This document shows, piece after piece, positions 53,076-61,272 of a DNA stretch of 64,000 nucleotides (within the stretch, counting starts at the first letter, position 1; each line of letters opens with the position of its first letter). The translations under genes and the position numbers were made by a program. Below the pieces are notes generated by a model that saw only the letters and a program-made list of their open reading frames with translations, was not told where the DNA came from and ran no database searches. This stretch comes from Thermosporothrix hazakensis (GTDB taxonomy: Bacteria > Chloroflexota > Ktedonobacteria > Ktedonobacterales > Ktedonobacteraceae): the NCBI RefSeq assembly GCF_003253565.1, contig NZ_QKUF01000005.1, positions 231,383-295,382 of the forward strand, written 5' to 3'.

Positions 53076-54137
53076 ATGTCCCGGCAACAATTTTCTCAAC
53101 AGCTTCGCCGTGAACGGGAACTCCGTGGCTGGTCACAGGCAAGACTGGCCGCAGAACTGGGAACAACCCCAAATACAGTGAGTGCATGGGAACGAGGTAT
53201 TTCCCTTCCCTCTCCCTTTTTCCGGGAAAAGCTCTGTGCGCTCCTGGAAAGGAACGCGCAAGAAATGGGACTTATTCAAGCTGAAGCCAAAGAAGAAGCC
53301 TTGCAAGACATATCATATACAACTATTGAGATCCCTTCTAATGAGCAAAAACCAATTGAGCAAACAATCTTCTCTCACAAGACAGCACCAACAAATGTAG
53401 CACCCCAAATTATCAATCGGCCGCTGGATATACCCGAAGAGACACGTCCTCCAGCCAACAAAAAAGCCCGAAAGCTTCTGCTCCTCACCGCTATTCTGCT
53501 TATTCTCTCACTCCTCATCGGGGCAGGGAGTATCTACCTGACAGCGCAACAGCCGAATCCCTATACGCAAAAAGGCACCCTCGTTCTGGAAGATACACTC
53601 GCAGCCCAAAACCTGCATCTCAACTGGCAGGAAGGGTGGAATGAAAACCATGCAAGCTGCCAGTTTCGTAGAGAGGCTTATTTCTCTTATCAGCCGCTAG
53701 AGGGCTTTTTCCATGCCTGCATAGCTCAGGCAACCAATTATCAGAATTTCGCCTATGAGGTCGAGATGACACTGCTCTCGGGCGATTATGGCGGTCTCAT
53801 CTTTCGCTCAATGAACAGTATTGACTCAAAGTACTATCTCTTCCGCATCCATACAGATGGCCGTTATGCACTCAAACTCTATATTGATAAAGTAGACGAC
53901 CATGCGCCGATGCTGGCAGAGGGAACCTCGGCAGCGATTCGTACAGGTATAGCCCAGACGAACCTGCTTGCCGTCGTCGCCGACAAGGAGACGATTTCCC
54001 TGTATGCCAATCATCAGAAACTCGCCACCATTCAGAACAACACATATACACATGGACAAATAGGACTTTTTGCAGGCAACGAAATGCAGGCACCTGCTGA
54101 AGGCTTTTTCCGCAATCTCAAAGTCTGGACATGGTAG
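53076..54137 (+). CDS. Membrane-anchored XRE regulator with extracellular jelly-roll-like domain
   Basis: A 353-residue one-component protein. Residues 5-60 are an XRE/Cro helix-turn-helix (LRGWSQARLAAELGTTPNTVSAWERG). A flexible segment leads to a transmembrane helix (residues 134-155) and then a 190-residue extracellular domain. That domain has a concanavalin/LamG- or DUF1080-like pattern (YEVEMTLLSGDYGGLIFRS, KYYLFRIHTDGRYALKLY, GQIGLFAG). This would join carbohydrate or ligand sensing outside to DNA binding inside. The ligand and targets are unknown. No partner gene is adjacent. Confidence 0.78.
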   Translation: MSRQQFSQQLRRERELRGWSQARLAAELGTTPNTVSAWERGISLPSPFFREKLCALLERNAQEMGLIQAEAKEEALQDISYTTIEIPSNEQKPIEQTIFSHKTAPTNVAPQIINRPLDIPEETRPPANKKARKLLLLTAILLILSLLIGAGSIYLTAQQPNPYTQKGTLVLEDTLAAQNLHLNWQEGWNENHASCQFRREAYFSYQPLEGFFHACIAQATNYQNFAYEVEMTLLSGDYGGLIFRSMNSIDSKYYLFRIHTDGRYALKLYIDKVDDHAPMLAEGTSAAIRTGIAQTNLLAVVADKETISLYANHQKLATIQNNTYTHGQIGLFAGNEMQAPAEGFFRNLKVWTW

Positions 54138-54145
54138 AGGCCACT

Positions 54146-54568
54146 TTATTTTGTAGAGGAAGGAGTTAGGACACTACTGATTGCAGATGTGAGCGCTTGA
54201 ATCGTGAACGGCTTTTCAATTACCCCGGCATGAGGCGCGACCCGCAAGGCAAGCGCCACTTCTGAAGGAGCGGCAGCCGTACAGAAAATCAGGGGAAGAG
54301 AGCGCGTCTCAGGATGTGCTTGCAAGGAACGCAAAACGTCCAATCCATCAATCTCGGGAAGGTGGAGGTCCAGAATCAGGACATCAATCGGCAATATTGG
54401 TCGAGCCACACTCACGCTCTTTTCCCGCCTGCCAATGGGAGAGGTGAGAGCAGCCAGGCACTCCCGTGGATGCTCATAGATTGTGACCTGATGCCCTGCA
54501 TATTGCAGCATCGTTGCACAGAGACGAGCAATACGCACATTATCTTCGAGTAAACCGACCTGCGCCAT
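54146..54568 (-). CDS. Stand-alone receiver-domain response regulator
   Basis: A 140-residue CheY-like protein. LLEDN near residue 6, phosphoacceptor Asp67 (VLILDLHLPEIDG), the Thr of FCTAAAPS and Lys of EKPF complete the active site. A Lys/Arg-rich insertion at 46-56 (GRREKSVSVAR) between helix two and strand three is unusual. No histidine kinase adjoins it. It is convergent with the membrane XRE gene with only eight bases between. Confidence 0.87.
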   Translation of the reverse strand: MAQVGLLEDNVRIARLCATMLQYAGHQVTIYEHPRECLAALTSPIGRREKSVSVARPILPIDVLILDLHLPEIDGLDVLRSLQAHPETRSLPLIFCTAAAPSEVALALRVAPHAGVIEKPFTIQALTSAISSVLTPSSTK

Positions 54569-54746
54569 GATTCCAGAACTTCTATACTGCTGTTGTCTTC
54601 ACAGTGAAGATTGTAATGTTTCAATGCATATTCTGTCAAGCGGAGCCCCTTTCGGTGTAAGAAGGCTCGACGCCACCCCATCTATGCAGTACAATCTTAC
54701 GTAGCGCTTACTATTTCAACAGAGAAACCAGGCGGAATAACGATCT

Positions 54747-55199
54747 ATGAGTGAACAGAATCCAGCATCCCCAATCAGTGTCGTACGCTATGGAATGGGC
54801 AAAGAGATTCGGCTGTACAAAGATGAACTGGTAATTACCGGGCAAGAGGTTGAGACGGAGACACGGGTATATCTTCAGGACCTCAAACGGCTGATCCTCA
54901 TGCCCGGAGACCCCAATCCATCAAAGCTCATCCTCATGGCTGATCTGGTGGATGACACAACAGTGATGCTCGCTGAAGGAATGACCAACGCAAAGGACTT
55001 TCGGGCTATGTTACCGCAACTACTGGAACTGCATCCAGACTTGCAGCTTGATCCACCTGATATGATTGAGCAGCTTCGGCAGGCACTTAACACGCGCCGT
55101 GCATGGACACTGACTTGCTATGGAGCCATTGTTCTTGTATGCATCTTTCTTTACGTTCTCTACCTTGTAGTCGCATATTTAGGCGCTCATCGTCCATAA
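54747..55199 (+). CDS. Single-pass membrane protein of unknown function
   Basis: Not recognised. Residues 1-115 are a charged soluble domain with PH-like strand alternation (GKEIRLYKDELVITGQEVE, ETRVYLQDLKRLILMPGD). One C-terminal helix (TCYGAIVLVCIFLYVLYLVV) would anchor it. Signals for secretion are absent, so the domain would be cytoplasmic with a tail anchor. It ends at a hairpin shared with the convergent lipoprotein gene. Confidence 0.6.
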   Translation: MSEQNPASPISVVRYGMGKEIRLYKDELVITGQEVETETRVYLQDLKRLILMPGDPNPSKLILMADLVDDTTVMLAEGMTNAKDFRAMLPQLLELHPDLQLDPPDMIEQLRQALNTRRAWTLTCYGAIVLVCIFLYVLYLVVAYLGAHRP

Positions 55200-55202
55200 T
55201 CC

Positions 55203-55241
55203 GACCTTGAGAGGTGCAGCCTGTCTACTCCTCTCAAGGTC
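55203..55241. terminator. Bidirectional terminator
   Basis: GACCTTGAGAGG and CCTCTCAAGGTC, 12-base perfect arms with a 15-base loop. Confidence 0.8.
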
Positions 55242-55249
55242 AGCAACAC

Positions 55250-56467
55250 TTACTCTTCAGCTTTCTCTTTCGTCTCGGCAAGACGCACAGCCCCTCGGCG
55301 CCGCCGACTCCTTGTCAGCACCCAGTAGAGCGCCACGAAGAGGACAAGTATGAGCACCCAGAACAGAATACGGCTGAATGGCCAGCCACCATTCATCCCG
55401 GGGAACAGATAAACGTCATTTGCAGTTGCAGCAAAAAGTTGTGAGTAGTTCTCAGCACCCAGAGCAAAGGCATAGACGATCGTTCCCTTAGGCAAACCTC
55501 CAGCGATCAAATTCCAGCTCTGACCTCCATCATTGCTCCGAAAGGCGCCCTTGTTCGTGCCGATATAGAGCGGCGTCTTATCGTTTCGGAAATCAACCAG
55601 CAGGGCCAACACTCTGGCCCCGGTTAAAGGAATTTTACCAGTCTTCCAGGTTTCTCCCTGATCCTGGGAGATATACAGCCCCTTATCGGTACCTGCATAG
55701 ACCAACCGCTCCTGTCCTCCTCCTGCCGCTGCGGGAAGCACCACATTGACCGCGGTGTTAGCAGGCAGGTTATGCTGAAAAGAGCGCCACAAGCCCCCTT
55801 GGTCGTCCGAACGGAATACACCGGCAGTAGTAGTAGCCCATATCTGCCGGGCGGAGGGGTCATATGCAAGATACTTGATCGCAGCATTTGTGGGAAGCCC
55901 CTGGCTGACGGCCTTCCAGGATGTCCCTTTATCCGCGCTCACAAAAATACCATGCCCCGCAGTTCCAACATAGACACGGTGAGAACGTCGGTCATCAAAC
56001 AAGATAGAAGTATATCGATCAGCAGGTAAGCCCATCTGTTGCGTCGAAATAAGCGTCCACTTCTGCCCCTCATCCGTGCTCACAAACAAGCCCTTCTCGG
56101 TGGCCGCGTACAGCTTCTCTCCAGGGATATCAAAGGCGAGAGCCAATACCGGATTTGGCTTTGACCAGCCCTGTCCCCGTTCTGTCCATTGTTGCCCACC
56201 ATCGGTGCTGACAAAAAGCGTACCCTGCTCATCAGCAGCATAGATTGAGGCTGGTTTGGCGGGATTCACAGCCAGGACACGCACCGCATGTTTCTGCAAA
56301 TTGCTGAGTTGCCATGCTCCACCACCAAGTGCACCACCATCAGTGCAGGCAGAAAGCAGCAGTATCAATAGCAGGGCCGGCAAAAGGACATAAACGTGCA
56401 TTATTGGTTGCCTGTGCGCTTTCATGTCCCTGTAGAGCGCCTGTAACATCTGAATTTGAACCTTCAC
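55250..56467 (-). CDS. Sortilin/BNR-type beta-propeller lipoprotein
   Basis: An extracellular repeat protein. A signal region with a lipobox (LLLSAC) is followed by about seven BNR/Asp-box repeats (STDGGQQW, STDEGQKW, SADKGTSW, SDDQGGLW, SQDQGETW, SNDGGQSW). A C-terminal transmembrane helix (ILFWVLILVLFVALYWVL) and a basic tail end it. Such propellers bind glycans or proteins. The frame begins at ATG 56482, touching the stop of the upstream gene. GTG 56467 has AAGGAG six bases upstream and is preferred. Last gene of a four-gene operon. Confidence 0.82.
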   Translation of the reverse strand: MKVQIQMLQALYRDMKAHRQPIMHVYVLLPALLLILLLSACTDGGALGGGAWQLSNLQKHAVRVLAVNPAKPASIYAADEQGTLFVSTDGGQQWTERGQGWSKPNPVLALAFDIPGEKLYAATEKGLFVSTDEGQKWTLISTQQMGLPADRYTSILFDDRRSHRVYVGTAGHGIFVSADKGTSWKAVSQGLPTNAAIKYLAYDPSARQIWATTTAGVFRSDDQGGLWRSFQHNLPANTAVNVVLPAAAGGGQERLVYAGTDKGLYISQDQGETWKTGKIPLTGARVLALLVDFRNDKTPLYIGTNKGAFRSNDGGQSWNLIAGGLPKGTIVYAFALGAENYSQLFAATANDVYLFPGMNGGWPFSRILFWVLILVLFVALYWVLTRSRRRRGAVRLAETKEKAEE

Positions 56468-56482
56468 TCCGCTCTCCTTCAT

Positions 56483-57445
56483 TCAGAGAATGAGCTGTAT
56501 TTCTTCGCCTCTATTGTGTTGACGAGCGCAATAGTAGACGTGTGCAGCAGTTATAATGTCTTCCAGAGCAATTCCTATCCCCTTATAAAGGGTAATCGCA
56601 TCGGGCGTTTCACGCCAGGGTATATCAATGCTTACAATCTCAGAAAGCTCATGCACCTCGCTCAAGTCAAAAAGCCCCTCATTCGCTGGAATAATCAAAT
56701 CCCCGGCCTCAACACAGGCCTGCTCCAACGAATCAGTGACGACCAACGAGCAATGTTGGATCGTCGCGCTATCCAGCTCGCGCCTCTGGGCCCAATTGGA
56801 ACCAATAGCGTTTATATGGCATCCGGGCTTGAGCCATGCTCCTTCAAATACCGGATAGCGTGACGTCGTCGCTGTGATAAGAATATCGGCATATTCTACT
56901 GCCTCTTTCGCAGTAAGGACAGGCCTGACATCAAGATTGAGCAGGTGAGACATTTCCTGGCAAAAGAGCTCACGAACAGATTGCTGTCTGCAATACACCA
57001 GGACAGTGGAGAGCGCTGGAAGCAGAGAGCACACACCCATGAGTTGCGTAACAGCTTGCTTACCCGCCCCGATCAGTCCGACGATATGCGCATCCGGTCT
57101 GGCAAGATATTTCGTCGCCAGCGCGCTCGCCGCTCCAGTCCGCATCGCCCCAAGCCATTCAGCCTCTATGATAGCAAGCAAGCTTCCATCATGGGCACTA
57201 AAGAGAAGGACAACAGAGCGCACACCTTCCCTGAAGGCTGTATAGGTTTTATATCCCAGAACACCAAAAGTTGGAGCAGCCGCGGCTTGCGTATTCAACA
57301 CTCCATTCGGAATCATAATGCGGCTGCGCGGCTGATTCACAACCATTCCCTGTGATTGGGCGTTGAACGCCTCCTCCAGCACCGCCACCGTGTCATGCAT
57401 GCTCAATAGAGAGCGCACATCATCTTCACGCAAAATCAACGCCAT
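56483..57445 (-). CDS. Ornithine cyclodeaminase/mu-crystallin family protein
   Basis: A 320-residue NAD(P)-binding protein. VRSLLSMHDTVAVLEEAF opens the fold, EWLGAMRTGAASALATKYLA is the substrate-side signature with conserved Arg, and HIVGLIGAGKQAVTQL is the Rossmann loop. Members include ornithine cyclodeaminase, alanine dehydrogenase and ketimine reductases; I cannot decide which. It lies between the zinc-ribbon gene (21 bases upstream) and the beta-propeller lipoprotein gene (no gap). Confidence 0.87.
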   Translation of the reverse strand: MALILREDDVRSLLSMHDTVAVLEEAFNAQSQGMVVNQPRSRIMIPNGVLNTQAAAAPTFGVLGYKTYTAFREGVRSVVLLFSAHDGSLLAIIEAEWLGAMRTGAASALATKYLARPDAHIVGLIGAGKQAVTQLMGVCSLLPALSTVLVYCRQQSVRELFCQEMSHLLNLDVRPVLTAKEAVEYADILITATTSRYPVFEGAWLKPGCHINAIGSNWAQRRELDSATIQHCSLVVTDSLEQACVEAGDLIIPANEGLFDLSEVHELSEIVSIDIPWRETPDAITLYKGIGIALEDIITAAHVYYCARQHNRGEEIQLIL

Positions 57446-57466
57446 ACAATAACACTCAGGAATGCT

Positions 57467-57856
57467 TTATAGCTTACTTTCCTTACGAATAATGCGACGA
57501 ATATACACAACAGATTCCTGCATCTCATAGCCCTTTGGCAGCTTGATCTGTTTGCTACTCTGAGGGAAGAGTGTATCTTTAACCTCATTCAACACAGGAA
57601 GCGCCTGTTGCGTTGTTTTGGCAGCCGGGATCAGACGGCTCAGCAGGTTGCGCCGCAATAGTTCCAACCCGACGCCCAAAGCCAGTGCCCCGACACCAGC
57701 AGCAACACTCTTCGGAACTACAGGATTCTGTAAAACGGCCGGTAAGCGAGACGTGACAGGGACAATACCGCGAGATGGAGTCGCTAATTCAGCACCACAC
57801 TGCTGACAATGCGTTTCCTCTGCTGCATTTTCAAACTGACATTGAGAACACTTCAT
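57467..57856 (-). CDS. Zinc-ribbon protein with hydrophobic segment
   Basis: A 129-residue protein. Residues 3-20 form a zinc ribbon with Cys3, Cys6, Cys17 and Cys20 (CSQC, CQQC). A Pro/Val-rich linker, a weakly hydrophobic stretch (SVAAGVGALALGVGLELL) and a C-terminal KGYEMQESVVYIRRIIRKE segment follow. Family not recognised beyond the ribbon. Second gene of the operon that begins with the lysine-less aminotransferase homologue, 11 bases after it. Confidence 0.7.
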   Translation of the reverse strand: MKCSQCQFENAAEETHCQQCGAELATPSRGIVPVTSRLPAVLQNPVVPKSVAAGVGALALGVGLELLRRNLLSRLIPAAKTTQQALPVLNEVKDTLFPQSSKQIKLPKGYEMQESVVYIRRIIRKESKL

Positions 57857-57867
57857 CTATAGCCTCC

Positions 57868-59073
57868 TCACGAGGTGCTCTTTCTGTTTTTCAATATCTC
57901 AGCAATAGCCTCTATAACAATAGCGTTTTCCTCGATGGTATTATAGAAGTACGGCGAGATTCTCAATAAACCGGAATAACAGTCCACAATAATATTACGA
58001 GCAAGCAGTTCTTTCAGCATATCCTGAGGTCGCTCGACTTCCAGAGCAACAATAGGGCTCCGCCGCTCCTGTTCCAGCGGGGCGTGCACCTTCCAGCCCA
58101 GCTCACGCGCCCGAGCAATCAAATCATTACTCAAATAGCGCGAACGCTCGCAAATGCTCTCAACGCTTGCCTCAAGGACCATATCCAGGCCGCCATTCGC
58201 GGCATAGATAGCGGCCATCGCAGGCGTTCCCAACTCGATGCGTCGGGCATCACTCCGAAACACCAGTTCCTCTATGCGATACTGAAACTGCTCCTGATGA
58301 CCAAACCAACTGGCAATTGTCGGCCAGAACGACGAGAGCAGCCCTTCACGAATGTAGACAAACGCCAGTCCCGGGCCACCCATCAACCATGCCTGAGTAC
58401 TGGTCACCAGAAAATCGACATCCAGTGCGTTCACATTCACAGGAATCAAACCAGTGCCCAGATAGTCATCAACTAATACATACGCACCATGACGATGCGC
58501 TGTATCAGCAACAGCACGAATATCCTGTATATAGCCACTGGCCCCATACACACGCGAGGTCGCGACCAACACGGTCCGCTCATCTACAACCTCTTCAAAC
58601 AATTCCGATGGCACATAGACCCGATCCGGGCTTCTCACAAACTGGCACTCAACGCCATAACGCCTCTTTGCCAGCCACTGGTAAGCCAGAGAAGGGAACT
58701 CCATATCCGAAAGGACGACCTTCTTCCGCTGGCTGTAATCAAGAGCAGATGCAATGGAACTCAGGGCAACAGAGACACTGGGAGCTATCGCAACCTCATG
58801 CTCTTGCGCCCCGATAATGGAAGCAAATCGGTTACGTGCTCTGGCAACTTCTTCAAGCCAGAGATCCTGCCGTGCCTGGCTTCCCCATTCATTCCAGGTG
58901 TCCAGAAACCGGGTCACGTTCTGAGATGAACGCCGAGAAAGCGCCCCACAAGAGCAACTGCTGAAATAAGTCTTGCGCTGCAAGATAGGGAACTCATTAC
59001 GATATAGAAGGAGTTCAGGATGTTCTAGTGCTGGAGGGACGGGATATTGCATCCTGGAATCGCCCAAAGTCAT
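57868..59073 (-). CDS. Class V aminotransferase homologue lacking the PLP lysine
   Basis: A fold-type I protein of 401 residues, similar to kynureninase/desulfurase-like enzymes. YFSSCSCGALSRR opens it, YVLVDDYLGTGLIPVNV holds the PLP-pyridine Asp, and DFLVTSTQAWLMGGPGLAFVYI aligns with the x-K-W-L-x-G-P motif of this superfamily. The Schiff-base Lys is Ala228 here (Q-A-W-L); the paralogue at 15491 has Q-K-W-L. A pseudoenzyme or a changed chemistry is likely. ATG 59073 has AAGGAG nine bases upstream. First gene of a four-gene operon. Confidence 0.82.
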   Translation of the reverse strand: MTLGDSRMQYPVPPALEHPELLLYRNEFPILQRKTYFSSCSCGALSRRSSQNVTRFLDTWNEWGSQARQDLWLEEVARARNRFASIIGAQEHEVAIAPSVSVALSSIASALDYSQRKKVVLSDMEFPSLAYQWLAKRRYGVECQFVRSPDRVYVPSELFEEVVDERTVLVATSRVYGASGYIQDIRAVADTAHRHGAYVLVDDYLGTGLIPVNVNALDVDFLVTSTQAWLMGGPGLAFVYIREGLLSSFWPTIASWFGHQEQFQYRIEELVFRSDARRIELGTPAMAAIYAANGGLDMVLEASVESICERSRYLSNDLIARARELGWKVHAPLEQERRSPIVALEVERPQDMLKELLARNIIVDCYSGLLRISPYFYNTIEENAIVIEAIAEILKNRKSTS

Positions 59074-59239
59074 CAACGCTAACTCCTTTTAACGATTAGT
59101 GCTTTGCCAGTCTCTACCGAGAAACTCACCCTGCTTGTATAGGGACGCATTCTATTCACTTATTTTAACAGAGGCTACCTAAAATTCACATCCCTTTCCT
59201 TCTGGCCCGTATCTCTATTCCTATTCGAGCATAAAAAAA

Positions 59240-59262
59240 GGCCTCTGCTCAAGGCAGAGACC
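59240..59262 (-). terminator. Terminator after the glutaredoxin gene
   Basis: GGCCTCTGC and GCAGAGACC (one G-U pair on the minus strand) with a five-base loop, followed by seven T on the minus strand. Confidence 0.88.
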
Positions 59263-59283
59263 ATCAATAGCTTATAAGTTTGA

Positions 59284-59550
59284 TTACTTCGCAAATTTGG
59301 CAGCAAGCTCACGAGCTCCCGGCTCAACCAGAATAGAGCCATCAGGAAACACAATCGTCGGCACGACGCGCTTTCCACCATTCAGCTTCACAACCAGCTC
59401 GGCAGCGCTCTCATCCTGCTCAATGTCAATTTCATCATAAGCGATGCCATGAGAGTCGAACCAGCGCTTGGCGAAACGGCAATCGCCACACCATGTGGTT
59501 GAATACATTACAATCTTTGTGTCGTTCTTTTCCTGAATTGTTTCGGCCAC
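59284..59550 (-). CDS. Glutaredoxin-like protein (mycoredoxin type)
   Basis: An 88-residue thiol-disulfide oxidoreductase with the fold start KIVMYSTTWCGDC. The active-site motif is C-G-D-C (Cys21, Cys24), and a cis-Pro segment RVVPTIVFPDGS follows. The start is GTG at 59550 with AAGGAG eight bases upstream; the frame extends to 59619 without a ribosome site. Glutaredoxin-like and mycoredoxin-type proteins cannot be separated by eye. Monocistronic. Confidence 0.87.
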   Translation of the reverse strand: MAETIQEKNDTKIVMYSTTWCGDCRFAKRWFDSHGIAYDEIDIEQDESAAELVVKLNGGKRVVPTIVFPDGSILVEPGARELAAKFAK

Positions 59551-59662
59551 GGAATAAACTCCTTGAAAGCTATAGTTATAAGCGAGGTATGCTTCCTCAT
59601 GAGTTACAACGTAGAGCAAAGCCGATCTATTCCCCCAAAAGAACGTCAGCGGCCAAACATGG

Positions 59663-61270
59663 CTACTTGCCTGGCTCTACTGGCGATGGAGAGCCCCAAC
59701 CACCACCTCCCGGAGTGGCGATAATCAGGCGGTCTCCCGGTTGCACTCGGAGATGGACCTTCCCGGGTAGCACCGTTTCTTTTCCCTCGCTTAGCAGCCG
59801 ATTTTCGCCCTTTGCGCCGGGCTCCCCTCCCTGTAGTCCATAAGGGGCAAAACGCCTGCGATCGGACAGCAAGGTCACCTCGGTAGGCACCTCAAATTGT
59901 ATCTCACGCACCAATCCATCGCCTCCACAGGCCGCACCCACGCCACCGGAGCCCTCACGCAGTTGATAACGCATGATCCGCATCGGATAGGCATACTCAA
60001 ACGCCTCAACAGGTGTGTTCAGCGTGTTACTCATATGGACATGAACTCCCGAAAGTCCGGATTGCCCGAGACTGGCCCCCATCCCGCCTCCCATCGTCTC
60101 ATAGTAGGCAAATGGCTGTTGCGTACGCGGATCGAAACCACCCGCCGTAATATTATTCATGGTCCCCTGACCGGCTGCGGGAATCGTTGCCGGGAGAACC
60201 TGTGCCAGAGCTCCCAGCACAACATCTGTAATCCGCTGCGATGTTTCCACATTTCCCTGGGCGACAGCCGCGGGAGGCCGTGCATGAACAACCGTTCCCT
60301 CAGGAGCCAGTACGGTAACAGGCGCAAAAGTACCTGCATTGGTTGGCGCATCTGAAGGCATCAGACAACGCACGACATAATACACTGCCGATCTGGTCAC
60401 CGCTGCGACCGTATTCACATTGCCCCGCGTCTGAGGGCTACTTCCACTGAAATCGACAGTAATATGTTTTCCCTGTACCGTCACAGCCACGCGAATCATC
60501 ACAGGCTCATCAGTAACGCCATCATCATCTAAATAGTCGACAAAATAATAGGTCCCATCAGGAATCGCTTCAATGGCGGCTTCGGTAATGCGTTGTGCAT
60601 AGGCAATAAGCGCATCTATATGGGCCTCCAGCACCTGTATTCCCCATCTCTCAACCAATTCCTGTAAACGCCTGCCAGCCGTCCGATTTGCCGCTATCTG
60701 GGCCGCCAGATCACCGCGTCGCTCGTCAGGAGTCCGAATATTGCGCAAAATCAACGAAAGTAAGGGCTGATTCAGCCGCCCTGCATCCCATAACTTGGAA
60801 GGAGGAATAATTACCCCCTCTTGATACACCTCGGTTGCAAGTGGCATCGAACCAGGTGAAATCCCTCCAACATCGGAATGATGTGCCCTGTTCGCCGCGA
60901 ATCCAATCAAACGTTGCTTTCCCTCAACCTCGACATAAATCGGCGCAATCAAAGTGATATCGGGAAGATGCGACCCACCCAGATAGGGATCATTCAAAAT
61001 AACGACATCACCGGGCGCAAACTCTGTAAACGCAGCCAGCGCAGAGGCCACAGAATCGGGCATTGCTCCCAGATGCACAGGCATATGATCTCCCTGAGCA
61101 ATCAGTCTACCACGTATATCAAAGAGCGCACAGGAAAAATCACGCCTCTCCTTGATATTTGGCGAATAGCTACTCAGAGTGAGTACTGTTCCCATTTCCT
61201 CAGCAATAGCAGTCAGAGCGCTACGAAAGATTTCCAGACTAACAGGCGTTACATTTGGCGTCTTTCCCAT
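59663..61270 (-). CDS. Hydantoinase B/oxoprolinase family, HyuB-like
   Basis: The beta subunit of ATP-dependent hydantoinase, oxoprolinase or acetone-carboxylase-type enzymes. 535 residues with GTVLTLSSYSPNIKERRDFSCALFD, DVVILNDPYLGGSHLPDI, AANRAHHSDVGGISPGSMP and GGGGWGSP near the end. It lies two bases after hyuA and would form a complex with it. The reaction opens cyclic amides using ATP, but the natural substrate is unknown. Confidence 0.92.
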   Translation of the reverse strand: MGKTPNVTPVSLEIFRSALTAIAEEMGTVLTLSSYSPNIKERRDFSCALFDIRGRLIAQGDHMPVHLGAMPDSVASALAAFTEFAPGDVVILNDPYLGGSHLPDITLIAPIYVEVEGKQRLIGFAANRAHHSDVGGISPGSMPLATEVYQEGVIIPPSKLWDAGRLNQPLLSLILRNIRTPDERRGDLAAQIAANRTAGRRLQELVERWGIQVLEAHIDALIAYAQRITEAAIEAIPDGTYYFVDYLDDDGVTDEPVMIRVAVTVQGKHITVDFSGSSPQTRGNVNTVAAVTRSAVYYVVRCLMPSDAPTNAGTFAPVTVLAPEGTVVHARPPAAVAQGNVETSQRITDVVLGALAQVLPATIPAAGQGTMNNITAGGFDPRTQQPFAYYETMGGGMGASLGQSGLSGVHVHMSNTLNTPVEAFEYAYPMRIMRYQLREGSGGVGAACGGDGLVREIQFEVPTEVTLLSDRRRFAPYGLQGGEPGAKGENRLLSEGKETVLPGKVHLRVQPGDRLIIATPGGGGWGSPSPVEPGK

Positions 61271-61272
61271 GA

